A stretch of 64,000 bases of DNA from contig CAZEPJ010000015.1 of the NCBI GenBank assembly GCA_964514105.1, positions 1 through 64,000 of the forward strand. Reading direction: 5' to 3'. The notes below the pieces were generated by a model. The model saw only the letters and a list, made by a program, of their open reading frames with translations. It did no database searches and had not been told where the DNA came from. Positions 9,006 to 17,810 of the stretch are shown here, in pieces. Made by a program: the position numbers and the translations under genes. How positions within the stretch are numbered: the stretch's first letter is position 1; every line of letters begins with the position of its first letter. The stretch comes from CAZEPJ01 sp964514105 (GTDB lineage Bacteria; Desulfobacterota; Desulfocorpusculales; Desulfocorpusculum).

Positions 9006-9356
9006 TCAGGTGGCCCTGCGCTCCTGGATCCGGGCGGCCTTGCCTCGCAGCCCCCGGAGGTAGTACAGGCGGGAGCGCCTGACCTTGCCGCGCTGCACCA
9101 TCTCCACGTACTCCACCATGGGGGAATGCAGGGGGAAGGTCCGCTCCACCCCGACCCCGTAGGAGACCTTCCGCACCGTGAAGCTGGACCGGACGGCGCC
9201 CTGCCGCTTTCGGATGACGACCCCTTCGAACACCTGGACCCGCTCCTTGCCGGCCTCCCGGATCTTCACATGCACGCGCACCGTATCTCCAGGCCTGAAA
9301 TCCGGGGCGTCCACGCGCATCTGCTCCTTCTCCAGCCTGTCCATCAATGTATTCAT
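9006..9356 (-). CDS. rplS: 50S ribosomal protein L19
   Basis: A 116-residue L19, a protein at the 30S-50S interface. The family pattern is complete: FRPGDTVRVHVKIREAGKER, then FEGVVIRKRQGAVRSSFTVRK, YGVGVERTFPLHSP and the end GKAARIQERR. It lies downstream of trmD and the Methyltrn_RNA_4-type gene in the usual ribosomal cluster. Confidence 0.97.
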   Translation of the reverse strand: MNTLMDRLEKEQMRVDAPDFRPGDTVRVHVKIREAGKERVQVFEGVVIRKRQGAVRSSFTVRKVSYGVGVERTFPLHSPMVEYVEMVQRGKVRRSRLYYLRGLRGKAARIQERRAT

Positions 9357-9380
9357 GGTCTCACCTCATGAATCGATATC

Positions 9381-9977
9381 TCATCCCCGATCGCCCACGA
9401 GCCGGTCCAGCGCGATGGCTGCCGCGGATCGAACCGAGAGATGGTTGTACGACGCCCCCGTCAAGATGGGCCGCAGCACGAAGTCCGCCCCCTGGATGAG
9501 CGCATCGGTCAGACCCCAGCCCGTGCCGAACAGGAGGACGAACGGGCCCGGGTCCCGGCGGATCACCGCCCCCAATTCCCCATAACCCACGGCCCCGGGC
9601 CATGGTCTGGCCGTGGTGGCGATGACCAGAGGCCGAGCCCCGCACCGGGCCTCCACCCAACCCAGGGCCTCCTCCAGCGAACCCGCCGCCCGCACCCTGC
9701 TCAGAGCCTGGCGCCGGTTGGGGTGTGCCTCGGCCCCGTGGCCCCGCTGCCAGTGGTGGAGGATCCGGTCCAGCAGCCACCGTTGCCGCTCCAGCGGCGT
9801 GACGATGAGCAGGCCTTGGGCGCCGTACGAATGGGCCGCCCGGGCGAGATCGTGGATGTCCAGGTTGGTGATGGCAGTGGCCACCACCTCCCGCCTGCGA
9901 TTATATACCGGGTGGTGAACCAAGGCCACGAAGAGACGGCCCGTTCCCATCCCGGTGCCCTGCGTCGCGCCCTCCAC
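9381..9977 (-). CDS. Predicted SAM-dependent RNA methyltransferase (Methyltrn_RNA_4 type)
   Basis: A 198-residue protein resembling the Pfam Methyltrn_RNA_4 family, predicted SPOUT-like SAM-dependent RNA methyltransferases. Visible features are LFVALVHHPVYNRRREVVATAITNLD near the start (shown in parts: HHPVYN, TAITNLDIHDLAR), GLLIVTP, and the late glycine-rich FVLLFGTGWGLT plus NHLSVRSAAAIALDRL. It sits between trmD and rplS, a context typical of deltaproteobacteria. Start: GTG 9977 has GGGGGA 6 bases upstream; ATG 9950 is possible. The substrate is unknown; a tRNA or rRNA site is likely from the context. Confidence 0.8.
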   Translation of the reverse strand: MEGATQGTGMGTGRLFVALVHHPVYNRRREVVATAITNLDIHDLARAAHSYGAQGLLIVTPLERQRWLLDRILHHWQRGHGAEAHPNRRQALSRVRAAGSLEEALGWVEARCGARPLVIATTARPWPGAVGYGELGAVIRRDPGPFVLLFGTGWGLTDALIQGADFVLRPILTGASYNHLSVRSAAAIALDRLVGDRG

Positions 9978-9995
9978 CGCATCCCCCGACCGTCA

Positions 9996-10760
9996 TCACG
10001 CGCCATGCTCGGCCTTGCCCGGCGGGAGGCCCCCTTGGCCCCGCAGCGCCTCCAGGACGCTGCGGTCCCGGACGCAAAGGGTGGCGCGCGCCAGAAGATC
10101 GGGCCGCCTCTCCATCGTCCGCCTCAAGGCCTCCCGCCGCCGCCAGGACGCGATCTCCCCATGGTCGCCCGACAGCAGGACCGCCGGGACCGCCATCCCC
10201 CGGAACACTGGCGGGCGGGTGTACTGGGGATGCTCCAGCACGCCTCCCTCGAAGGAATCGCTGGCGGCCGATCCGTCGTTGCCCAGGACCCCTGGCACCA
10301 GGCGGGCCACGGCCTCCATCACCACCAGGGCGGCCGTCTCGCCGCCCATGAGAACGTAGTCCCCGATGGAGATCTCCCGATCCGCCAGGCCCTCGCGGAC
10401 CCGTTCGTCCACGCCCTCGTACCGGCCGCAGATCAGGATCATGCCCGACAGGGCCGCCAGTTCCCGGGCCACCCGGTGCGTGAAGACCTCCCCCTGGGGG
10501 GTCATGAGGATGGCGGGCCCCTGGGCCCCGTGGGCGCGCGCGGCCTCCACGGCGGCGAAAAGGGGCTCCGGCCTCATCACCATCCCCCCCCCTCCTCCGT
10601 ACGGGTAGTCGTCGGTGGAGCGATGGGGCCCCACGGCGTGGTCCCGCACGTCGTGGACGGCCACCCGCACCAACCCTCGCTCGCCGGCCCGGGCCAGGAG
10701 CCCCCAGCGCAGCGGGCCCTCGAAGATCCCGGGAAAAATGGTCAGGACGTGGAACTCCAT
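9996..10760 (-). CDS. trmD: tRNA (guanine(37)-N1)-methyltransferase
   Basis: A 254-residue TrmD, making m1G37 next to the anticodon and preventing frameshifts. Hallmarks: MEFHVLTIFPGIFEGPL, the YGGGGGMVMRPEPLF loop, LICGRYEGVDERV and the knot region EISIGDYVLMGGE with SAM-binding residues. The stop lies 18 bases before the GTG of the next gene; rimM ends 2 bases before its start. Confidence 0.97.
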   Translation of the reverse strand: MEFHVLTIFPGIFEGPLRWGLLARAGERGLVRVAVHDVRDHAVGPHRSTDDYPYGGGGGMVMRPEPLFAAVEAARAHGAQGPAILMTPQGEVFTHRVARELAALSGMILICGRYEGVDERVREGLADREISIGDYVLMGGETAALVVMEAVARLVPGVLGNDGSAASDSFEGGVLEHPQYTRPPVFRGMAVPAVLLSGDHGEIASWRRREALRRTMERRPDLLARATLCVRDRSVLEALRGQGGLPPGKAEHGA

Positions 10761-10761
10761 C

Positions 10762-11271
10762 TCACAGCAGTCCTTCCATGGGGCGGATGAGGATCCGACC
10801 CCCCTCGGGGTCCACCTCCAGGATCAGATCCTCCACGAAGGGGATGAGCCGTTCCTTCCCCCCGGCCCGGCACACGAGCAGCTCCTGCCCCGGGGTCTCC
10901 AGAAGCCCCTCCACCACGCCCACGGCGCCCTCGCCCGACACCACCACCTCCAGCCCGATGAGATCCTCCCAGTAGTACTCCTTCTCTTCCAGCGGCGGAA
11001 GGGCCTCCCGGTGGGCCCACAGAAACGACCCCGCGTAGGCCTCGGCCTCCTTTAGGCCCACCCCCTGAAGCTCCATGACGAAAAGCCCCTTGTGGGGCTG
11101 GACGCGGACGATCCGATGCGATCTGAGGTCGTCTGGATGGCGTCCGATCAGGACGTCGTGAAGGGCCAGGATCTGGCGGGGGTCGCCCCCCAGGGGCGCG
11201 ACCCGGACCTTGCCGCGAACGCCGTGAGGCCTGCCGATCCGCCCCACGGCCAGGAGCCCGCCGCGCTTCAT
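10762..11271 (-). CDS. rimM: 16S rRNA processing protein RimM
   Basis: A 169-residue ribosome maturation factor with the N-terminal RimM barrel (VGRIGRPHGVRGKVRV) and the C-terminal PRC barrel (EYYWEDLIGLEVV, PGQELLVC, LIPFVEDLILEVD). It assists 30S head assembly together with S19. It is immediately upstream of trmD. Confidence 0.96.
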   Translation of the reverse strand: MKRGGLLAVGRIGRPHGVRGKVRVAPLGGDPRQILALHDVLIGRHPDDLRSHRIVRVQPHKGLFVMELQGVGLKEAEAYAGSFLWAHREALPPLEEKEYYWEDLIGLEVVVSGEGAVGVVEGLLETPGQELLVCRAGGKERLIPFVEDLILEVDPEGGRILIRPMEGLL

Positions 11272-11280
11272 CCCATGATG

Positions 11281-11523
11281 TCACTCGATGATCTCAAGGA
11301 CCGCCCTCTTCTTGATCTTGGTTGAGGCCGCGCTCAGAATGGTGCGCATGGCTCGCGCCGTCCGCCCCTGTTTGCCGATGACCTTGCCGAGATCCTCCTT
11401 GGCCACCTTGAGCTCGATCACGGAGGTCGTGGTGCCCTCGACCTCCGTGACCTCCACCTCCCCGGGATAATCCACCAGGGCCTGCGCCAGGTGCTTCACC
11501 AACTCCCTGAGGTTCACGTCCAT
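11281..11523 (-). CDS. KH-domain RNA-binding protein (KhpA/YlqC family)
   Basis: An 80-residue single-KH protein with the RNA-contacting GKVIGKQGRTARAMR loop (GxxG). The family (KhpA) binds RNA and lies between rpsP and rimM in many bacteria, as here. ATG 11523 is preferred (GGAGG 5 bases upstream) over GTG 11529. Confidence 0.92.
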   Translation of the reverse strand: MDVNLRELVKHLAQALVDYPGEVEVTEVEGTTTSVIELKVAKEDLGKVIGKQGRTARAMRTILSAASTKIKKRAVLEIIE

Positions 11524-11589
11524 GGCCACCTCCGCGCCATCACTCTGCTCACAGTGGGACTGCGCCGAGGCCCCCGCTCGGAGCCACGC

Positions 11590-11847
11590 TCACGGAGTCG
11601 CGGTGGAAGATGCCCTCGTCTTACGGATCAGCCTGGCGACGATCTCGGTCGGCTGGGCCCCCCGCCGGAGCCACCGGTCCACCTTCTGGGTGTCCAGTTG
11701 AATCACTGCCGGCTCCTTCTTGGGATCGTAAAAGCCCACTTGTTCGATGAACCGACCGTCCCTGGGCGCATCGGCGTCCGCCACCACCACGCGATAGAAC
11801 GGCTTCTTCTTGGCGCCCATCCTCGTCAATCGAATCCTCACGCTCAT
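11590..11847 (-). CDS. rpsP: 30S ribosomal protein S16
   Basis: An 85-residue S16, an early 30S assembly protein. The N-terminus SVRIRLTRMGAKKKPFYRVV, then VGFYDPKKEPAVIQLD, and the WLRRGAQPTEIV segment are all canonical. GGAGAGAAG precedes the ATG. It is the second gene of the operon led by the DUF465 gene. Confidence 0.97.
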   Translation of the reverse strand: MSVRIRLTRMGAKKKPFYRVVVADADAPRDGRFIEQVGFYDPKKEPAVIQLDTQKVDRWLRRGAQPTEIVARLIRKTRASSTATP

Positions 11848-11886
11848 CTTCTCTCCATCACCCCCTGGGATCCGGCACAGCCCCCG

Positions 11887-12141
11887 TCACGCGGTCCGGC
11901 CCATGCCTTGCTGTTTGGTCTTCCTGCGATGCGCGGACAGGATGGCCTCGATCCGATCCTTTCCTGCCAGCTTGACCTTCTGCATCCGCTTGCGTTCCAT
12001 CTCCTCGGCAGGCGTCAGATACCGCTTGGCCGCGTACTTGTCCAACTCCTGCTCGAGGGCCCGATGCTCCATCATGAGCTGTCTGAGCTCCTCGTCCTGA
12101 GGGATCAATTCCTCGATGAGCGCCAAGTCCCTCTCTTCCAT
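11887..12141 (-). CDS. DUF465 (YdcH-like) small helical protein
   Basis: An 84-residue charged protein of the DUF465/YdcH family, almost all alpha helix. Characteristic segments are LIPQDEELRQLMMEHRALE and RYLTPAEEMERKRMQKVKLA followed by KDRIEAIL. The function is not known. It leads the ribosomal operon behind a strong promoter. Confidence 0.87.
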   Translation of the reverse strand: MEERDLALIEELIPQDEELRQLMMEHRALEQELDKYAAKRYLTPAEEMERKRMQKVKLAGKDRIEAILSAHRRKTKQQGMGRTA

Positions 12142-12189
12142 GGGTCCTGCCCCGAGATGATCGATTTGATTCGAAATGATTTCAAAGAA

Positions 12190-12218
12190 CTATAAACAAA
12201 CGCCCTCCCGATGTCAAT
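12190..12218 (-). promoter_or_regulatory. Main promoter of the rpsP-rplS translation operon
   Basis: Minus strand TTGACA (12218-12213), 17-base spacer, TATAGT (12195-12190, 5 of 6). The predicted start near 12183 gives an AT-rich leader of about 40 bases. It sits in the 121-base gap after tsaB and is one of the best sigma-70 promoters in the window. Confidence 0.7.
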
Positions 12219-12262
12219 TGCCGCCCCCCGGGCGGATCGACCGCACCGGGGTCCAATTCCCG

Positions 12263-12967
12263 TCAGGCCCCCGGGGGATCTCCCCGTCCGCACGGCTCCT
12301 CCGCTTCCAACGGCTTGAGGTAGAAGGGCACGAGGGAGTCCAAATCCTCTGCCCGCCCCTCCAGAAGTCCGTCGCGTCCCAGGCGGGCCACCACCGCCCC
12401 GCGGGGGTGCATGAGCTCGGGCGGGGCAAAGCGCGCCTGTCCCCCCAGGACGGCGTCGATGGTCTGCCGGTGGGCCGCTGCGCCGCTTCCCAGGAAGAGT
12501 ACGGGGCCCTCCATGGACCCCACCCACGAGGCCACGTGGCGGATGCCGTCTTCCCCGACCCGCCCCAGTCCATGGCCCGGGCCACCTCGAAAGAGCCCCC
12601 CGTACACCCGGCCCCGCCTGGCGTCGACCATGGGGCAGACCACGCCGCTCCAGAACGGCACATTGTGCGCGAGGGCTTCCAGCGTCGGCACGCCCCGCAG
12701 GGGAATCCCCAGGGCCATGGCCAATCCCTTGGCCGTGGAGAGCGCCACGCGAAGCCCGGTGAACGATCCCGGACCGAGCCCCACGGCGATCCCGTCCAGG
12801 TCCTGGAGGCCCAGTCCAGCCCCCCGCAACACGCGGTCCACCCCGGCCAGCAGCTGCTCCGAATGGTCCCGCACCGTACAGAAGGCACACTCCCCCAGCA
12901 GTTCCTCCCCATCCACCACCCCGACGCTCCCGGCGGGCGTGGACGCCTCCATCCCCAGGACCCTCAT
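12263..12967 (-). CDS. tsaB: tRNA threonylcarbamoyladenosine biosynthesis protein TsaB
   Basis: A 234-residue TsaB, the partner of TsaD/TsaE in making t6A37 of ANN-decoding tRNAs. The ASKHA-like N-terminus MRVLGMEASTPAGSVGV and the motif GLGPGSFTGLRVALSTAKGLA are diagnostic. The ATG overlaps the rseP stop (ATGA). It ends the dxr-rseP-tsaB run. Confidence 0.92.
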   Translation of the reverse strand: MRVLGMEASTPAGSVGVVDGEELLGECAFCTVRDHSEQLLAGVDRVLRGAGLGLQDLDGIAVGLGPGSFTGLRVALSTAKGLAMALGIPLRGVPTLEALAHNVPFWSGVVCPMVDARRGRVYGGLFRGGPGHGLGRVGEDGIRHVASWVGSMEGPVLFLGSGAAAHRQTIDAVLGGQARFAPPELMHPRGAVVARLGRDGLLEGRAEDLDSLVPFYLKPLEAEEPCGRGDPPGA

Positions 12968-14136
12968 GGTCGTTCCGGACCTGGCGAAGGCCCCATGGGC
13001 GCCTCGGCGGAGGGGGCCTCCCCCTGCTTCACCTTCCAGTAGTAGAAGCGGTCCAGATCCCGGTAGATGGCCCACACCATGATGCACGCCAGGATGCCGA
13101 TCCCCACATACTGGGCCAGGCCGCGCACCCGCCTGTCCACGGGCCTCCTCACCAGGGCCTCCACGGCGAAGAAGAACAGATGCCCCCCGTCCAGAACGGG
13201 AATGGGCAGCAGGTTCATGATGGCCAGGATGACGCTGATGAAGGCGATGAAGCTGAAGTAGCTCGCTGCGCCCTGCTCCGCCTGCTTGCCCGCCTCCACG
13301 CCGATGAGCAGGGGGCTGCCGATGTTCTTGATGGACTCCTTTCCCTGGATCAGCCGGCCCAGGGTCTTGACCGTGAACACGGATTTCTCCCAGGTCCACT
13401 GCACGGCCTGGCCCAGCGCCCCCAGGGGTCCGTATCGCTCCACGCCCGTCTCGCCGGAGGAGGTGATTCCGATCTGCCAGAGCCGGATCTCGTCCCCGTA
13501 GCGGCTCGTCACCACCCGCGCCCTGGGCGTCACACGGGCCCGGATCAGCTTGCCTTCCCGCTCCACGGTGACTTCCAGGACCGCCCCGTCGCTGTTCATG
13601 ACCCGGTCCAGCACGTCCTGCCAGCGCTTGACCTCCTGGCCGTCGATGGCGACGATGAGGTCCCCTGTCTGGATCCCCGCCTCGGCCGCGGGATATCCCT
13701 CCAGCACTTTTTCCACGCGGGAGGTCAAGTACGGCACTTCCCCCAGGTAGAAGAACCAGACGATGAACACGGCCAGGATCAGGTTGAAGGCCGGCCCCGA
13801 GAACACGATGAGGAAGCGCCTGCCCACGCCCTGGGCGGAGAAGGAGTGCACCCGTTCCTCCGCGGACACCTCGTCGTCCGGCTCCTCCCCCATCATCTTC
13901 ACGTATCCGCCCAGCGGGAACGCACAGACCGCGTACTCGGTGCCGCGCCACCGGAACTTGAGCAGCTTGGTGCCGAACCCCAGGGCAAAGGTCAGGACGC
14001 GCACCCCCATCAGCTTGGCCATGATGAAATGGCCCAGCTCGTGGAAGAAGATCAGGATGCCGAAGGCCAGCACCGCGTAGATCACCGGCAGCGCCTTGCT
14101 CCACATCTGAGCGGCCAGTTCCAGCAGGGCCGTCAT
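12964..14136 (-). CDS. rseP: RIP metalloprotease RseP (site-2 protease)
   Basis: A 390-residue inner-membrane zinc protease that cuts anti-sigma factors within the membrane. HELGH (32-36) in the first membrane segment binds zinc; a PDZ domain follows (YPAAEAGIQTGDLIVAIDG); the third ligand is in NLLPIPVLDGGH. The C-terminus ends in a proline-rich cytosolic tail. Overlaps dxr upstream and tsaB downstream by four bases each. No anti-sigma substrate gene is visible in the window. Confidence 0.95.
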   Translation of the reverse strand: MTALLELAAQMWSKALPVIYAVLAFGILIFFHELGHFIMAKLMGVRVLTFALGFGTKLLKFRWRGTEYAVCAFPLGGYVKMMGEEPDDEVSAEERVHSFSAQGVGRRFLIVFSGPAFNLILAVFIVWFFYLGEVPYLTSRVEKVLEGYPAAEAGIQTGDLIVAIDGQEVKRWQDVLDRVMNSDGAVLEVTVEREGKLIRARVTPRARVVTSRYGDEIRLWQIGITSSGETGVERYGPLGALGQAVQWTWEKSVFTVKTLGRLIQGKESIKNIGSPLLIGVEAGKQAEQGAASYFSFIAFISVILAIMNLLPIPVLDGGHLFFFAVEALVRRPVDRRVRGLAQYVGIGILACIMVWAIYRDLDRFYYWKVKQGEAPSAEAPMGPSPGPERP

Positions 14137-15317
14137 CGAGCGCTCCCCCCCCGGACGATCTCCCGGGCCGACGACCTTGCCCTCTGATCCGCCTCGAGAA
14201 CGGCCTCCATGTCGTCACCGTCCGTCCGCCCGTGTTCCCGCTCCAGCACATCCCGGACCACGTCCACGATGCGGGTGAAGCGCAGCTCGCCCCGCAGAAA
14301 CGCCCATACGGCCTCCTCGTTGGCCCCGTTGAGGACGGCCGGCATGCACCCCCCTGCCCTGAGGGCATCATAGGCCAGTCCCAGCGCCGGAAAGCGCTCC
14401 TTCTCCGGCTCCAGGAAGGTGAGGGGACCCGCCTTCAGGAGGTCCAGCGGCGGCAAGCCGGTCCGGATCCGCTCGGGGTACGCCAGCGCGTACGCGATGG
14501 GCACCTGCATGTCGGGCACGCCCATCTGCGCGATGACCGAACCGTCCACGTACTCCACCATGGAGTGGACGATGCTCTGGGGGTGGATGTGGACGTGGAT
14601 CTTGCCCGGCGGCACGTCAAAGAGCCATCTGGCCTCGATCACCTCCAGCGCCTTGTTCATCAGCGAGGCCGAATCCACCGTCACCTTCTGGCCCATCTTC
14701 CAGTTGGGATGCTCCAGCGCCTGCTGGGGCGTCACCTCCTCCAGCCGCTCCCGCGACAGGCCCAGAAAGGCCCCCCCCGAGGCCGTCAGGATCAGCCGAC
14801 GGACATCCTCCTTGCGGTGGCCCTGCATCGCCTGGAAGACGGCGCTGTGTTCGCTGTCCACGGGGAGGATGCGCACCCCCCGCGCCGCCGCCTCCTCGGT
14901 GACCAGGCGCCCCGCCATGACCAGCGTCTCCTTGTTGGCCAAGGCGATGTCCTTGCCGGCACGGATCGCCGCCAGGGTGGGCAGGAGCCCCACCGCCCCT
15001 ACCAGGGCCGACACGACCATGTGCGCTTCGGGATGGGCGGCCACGGCCTCCAACCCCTCGGCCCCGTGGAGGATCTCCACGTGCACCTGACGCCTGACCC
15101 GCTCCCTCAATTCCAGGGCCTTTTCCTCCCGGGCCATGCTGGCCAGGGTGGGCCGGAACCGCAGGACCTGCTCTGTCATGCGCTCGAGGTTCTCCCCCCC
15201 CGCCAGGGCGACGACCGTGAACCGCTCCGGATACCGCTCCACGATCCGCAGGCTGTTGTGTCCGATGGAGCCCGTGGACCCCAGGATGGCGATGCCTTTT
15301 CTCTGGCGCTGGGCCAT
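14133..15317 (-). CDS. dxr: 1-deoxy-D-xylulose 5-phosphate reductoisomerase
   Basis: A 394-residue DXR, the second step of the MEP isoprenoid pathway (DXP to MEP with NADPH). GSTGSIG is the NADPH loop; LPVDSEHSAVFQ and SGGAFLG are active-site segments; TVDSASLMNKALEVIEA is the conserved metal/substrate region. It sits between cdsA and rseP, a classic order, so prenyl precursors feed UppS encoded nearby. Confidence 0.97.
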   Translation of the reverse strand: MAQRQRKGIAILGSTGSIGHNSLRIVERYPERFTVVALAGGENLERMTEQVLRFRPTLASMAREEKALELRERVRRQVHVEILHGAEGLEAVAAHPEAHMVVSALVGAVGLLPTLAAIRAGKDIALANKETLVMAGRLVTEEAAARGVRILPVDSEHSAVFQAMQGHRKEDVRRLILTASGGAFLGLSRERLEEVTPQQALEHPNWKMGQKVTVDSASLMNKALEVIEARWLFDVPPGKIHVHIHPQSIVHSMVEYVDGSVIAQMGVPDMQVPIAYALAYPERIRTGLPPLDLLKAGPLTFLEPEKERFPALGLAYDALRAGGCMPAVLNGANEEAVWAFLRGELRFTRIVDVVRDVLEREHGRTDGDDMEAVLEADQRARSSAREIVRGGSAR

Positions 15318-15467
15318 GGATATCCCCTCAGACCGGCCCGACCCGGCCCCGCCGGGCGGCTCCCCTCCCCGTCATGCACCCCGACCCCGTCGGTGGGGCC
15401 GCAGACGGCCATGCCCCGTGCCCGTCCTTCATGCGGAGGCCTCCCACGGCCCGCGGCGCGGGTTGGC

Positions 15468-16292
15468 TCACCCCCATAGTGTAGCCCAATAATAGGTCAC
15501 CGGCACGGCGAACAGCAGGCTGTCCAGTCGATCCAGCACCCCTCCGTGGCCCGGCAGCAGTTCGCCGGAGTCCTTGAGGCCCACCGCCCGTTTGAGCATG
15601 GATTCGTTCAAATCCCCCAGTTGGCCGGCGATTCCCACCAGGAGGGACAGGAGCAGTCCCGGCAGGAACGCCCCCGGGGGAAAGGCCGCAGCCAAATACA
15701 CCGCCCCCCCCGCGACATTGCCCAGAAGGCCCGCCACGGCCCCCTCCACGGTCTTCTTGGGGCTGATGCGGGGCATCAGTTTGCGCCGCCCCCACAGGCT
15801 GCCCGCATAGTACGCCGCCGTATCCCCCACCGCCGTGACGGCCATGGTGAGGAAGATCCAGTGCAGGCCGTCCTGGCGCCCCCACAGCAGCAGGAAATAC
15901 GATGGGAGGACGGCCCCGTGGAGATAGCCCAGCATGCGGGCTCCCAGGTCCTCCAGGACCCCCTCCAGGCGGCCCCGGACCGTCATCTCCACCGTCATCC
16001 ACAGGGCCAGGGATCCCACCACGCCCATGAGCAGGCCGCGCTCTCCGGCCGCCAGGGCCCCAGTGGGGATGACCAGGGCCACCGCGGCTCCGGCGGCCCG
16101 CCATGTGGGTGGGGTTGGCACCGAGCGGAGTCCCGAGTACTCCCACTGGCACAGGAACACCACCAGGGCCGTCAAGGCCAACACCATCCACGCGTCCCCC
16201 CAGCCGATGACCGGCACCACCACGCCCAGGAGGATCAGCGCCGTCACCCATCGGCGCGCTTGCACCCGTCGATCCAAAGGGGTCTCCCGCAC
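15468..16292 (-). CDS. cdsA: Phosphatidate cytidylyltransferase
   Basis: A 274-residue polytopic membrane enzyme making CDP-diacylglycerol. About seven membrane segments are visible; the family signature appears as SPKKTVEGAVAGLLGN and LLSLLVGIAGQLGDLNESMLKR, with the catalytic Asp pair near GHGGVLDRLDSLLF. GTG start three bases after the uppS stop with no good Shine-Dalgarno, so it probably depends on coupling to uppS. Confidence 0.95.
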   Translation of the reverse strand: MRETPLDRRVQARRWVTALILLGVVVPVIGWGDAWMVLALTALVVFLCQWEYSGLRSVPTPPTWRAAGAAVALVIPTGALAAGERGLLMGVVGSLALWMTVEMTVRGRLEGVLEDLGARMLGYLHGAVLPSYFLLLWGRQDGLHWIFLTMAVTAVGDTAAYYAGSLWGRRKLMPRISPKKTVEGAVAGLLGNVAGGAVYLAAAFPPGAFLPGLLLSLLVGIAGQLGDLNESMLKRAVGLKDSGELLPGHGGVLDRLDSLLFAVPVTYYWATLWG

Positions 16293-16295
16293 AGG

Positions 16296-17036
16296 TCATG
16301 TCCGGTCGCGGACCTGTTCTCCGATCCTGCCGAACCGCCTCTCCCGCCGCTCGTAGTCCCGCAAGGCCTCGGCCAGTTCGTCCTCCGTGAAATCGGGCCA
16401 GAGGGTGTCGGTGAAGTAGATCTCGGTATAGGCCATCTGCCAGAGCAGGAAATTGCTGATTCGCTGCTCGCCGCTGGTCCGGATGAGTAGGTCGGGGTCG
16501 GGAAGGCCCCGGGTGTCCAGGTATTGGGAGAAGGCCTCCTCGTTGAGCCGTTGCGGGTCCAGGCGCCCGCCGGCCGCATCGGCCATGAGCCGCTGAACGG
16601 CCCTGACGATCTCCGAGCGACCGCTGTAGCTGAGCCCCAGATTGAGGACCATCTGGTGGCCGCCGCCGGTGGCCTCCTCGGTCTCCTGAAGCAGGGCTCG
16701 AATGCCCGGGTCCAGGTCCTCCGGCCGCCCGATGACCTGCAGTTTGATGCCGTTTTCGATCATCTCTTGGCGTTCGGAGGCGAGGAACTCCACCAAGAGC
16801 CCCATGAGGGCCTGGACCTCCTCGGCCGGCCGTTGCCAGTTCTCCATGGAGAAGGCGTACAGGGTGAGCACCTCGATCCCCCACCGCCTGCAGGCCCTCA
16901 CGACGGCGCGCACGGCCTCGGCCCCCATTCGATGCCCCTCGATCCTGGGGAGAGACCGCCGCTGGGCCCACCGTCCGTTGCCGTCCATGATCACGGCAAG
17001 ATGGCGCGGCAGCTTCTGAAACGGGACTTCAGCCAT
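16296..17036 (-). CDS. uppS: Undecaprenyl diphosphate synthase (isoprenyl transferase)
   Basis: A 246-residue cis-prenyltransferase producing the C55 carrier for wall and LPS synthesis. MDGNGRWAQRR (catalytic Asp18), LTLYAFSMENWQRP and the late RTSGEQRISNFLLWQ are diagnostic. AAGGGGG precedes ATG 17036. A promoter of its own lies 26 bases upstream. Confidence 0.97.
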   Translation of the reverse strand: MAEVPFQKLPRHLAVIMDGNGRWAQRRSLPRIEGHRMGAEAVRAVVRACRRWGIEVLTLYAFSMENWQRPAEEVQALMGLLVEFLASERQEMIENGIKLQVIGRPEDLDPGIRALLQETEEATGGGHQMVLNLGLSYSGRSEIVRAVQRLMADAAGGRLDPQRLNEEAFSQYLDTRGLPDPDLLIRTSGEQRISNFLLWQMAYTEIYFTDTLWPDFTEDELAEALRDYERRERRFGRIGEQVRDRT

Positions 17037-17061
17037 GCTGCCCCCTTGACAGAACGCGGCA

Positions 17062-17090
17062 AGTATACCATCACCCCCCGGGGGGGCCAA
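17062..17090 (-). promoter_or_regulatory. Probable promoter of uppS-cdsA-dxr-rseP-tsaB
   Basis: Minus strand TTGGCC (17090-17085), 17-base spacer and TATACT (17067-17062, 5 of 6). The spacer contains CCCCCCGGGGGG, a G/C inverted repeat. The 213-base gap between frr and uppS otherwise holds no gene. Confidence 0.45.
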
Positions 17091-17249
17091 AGGGAATCCC
17101 CACCGGATCGCGTGGTTCGAAAACGACGAGAGGCGTGTGCAGGCCACACGCCCCCCTCCGGCAAGCGACGGCGTCGGCGCCCGCGGCTCCCCCACGGCCC
17201 GACTGAACCGGCCGGGCGGGGCCGGCCCACGCGCCCGCGGGCATCGACG

Positions 17250-17807
17250 CTAGATCTCCATGATCTCCTTTTCTTTCCCCTTGAGAATGCCTTCGAGCTT
17301 CTCCACAAACTGATCCGTCACCTTCTGCACCTCTTCCTGATGCCGGAACAGGTCGTCCTCGGTGATCTGCTTCTCCTTCTTGAGCTCCTTGAGCGTCTCG
17401 TTGGCGTCGCGGCGGTGATTGCGGAGGTCCACCTTGCGCTCCTCCGCCATCTTGCGGACGACCTTGACCAACTCCTTGCGCCTCTCCTCCGTCAGGGGCG
17501 GGATGGCGATGCGAATGAGCTTGCCGTCGTTCATGGGTGTCAGGCCCAAGTCCGAGCGCTGGATGGCCTTTTCGATCTCCCCCATCACGCCCTTGTCCCA
17601 CGGCTGGATGGTGATGAGCCGTGCCTCGGGGACGGCGATGGTGGCGACCTGGCTCAAGGGTGTAGGGGTACCGTAGTAATCCACCCGGATCCCGTCCAGG
17701 AGGGATAGGGAGGCCCGCCCCGTTCGCACCCGATCGTACTCCTTGCGAAGATGGGCGAGGACCTTCTCCATGTCGGCCTTGAGTTCGGCGAGAACGTCGT
17801 TGACCAT
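17250..17807 (-). CDS. frr: Ribosome recycling factor
   Basis: A 185-residue RRF that splits post-termination ribosomes with EF-G. The pattern RTGRASLSLLDGIRVDYYG, PLSQVATIAVPEARL, and the C-terminal helix with KELKKEKQITEDDLFRHQEE are canonical. Three bases separate its start from the pyrH stop. Confidence 0.97.
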   Translation of the reverse strand: MVNDVLAELKADMEKVLAHLRKEYDRVRTGRASLSLLDGIRVDYYGTPTPLSQVATIAVPEARLITIQPWDKGVMGEIEKAIQRSDLGLTPMNDGKLIRIAIPPLTEERRKELVKVVRKMAEERKVDLRNHRRDANETLKELKKEKQITEDDLFRHQEEVQKVTDQFVEKLEGILKGKEKEIMEI

Positions 17808-17810
17808 GGT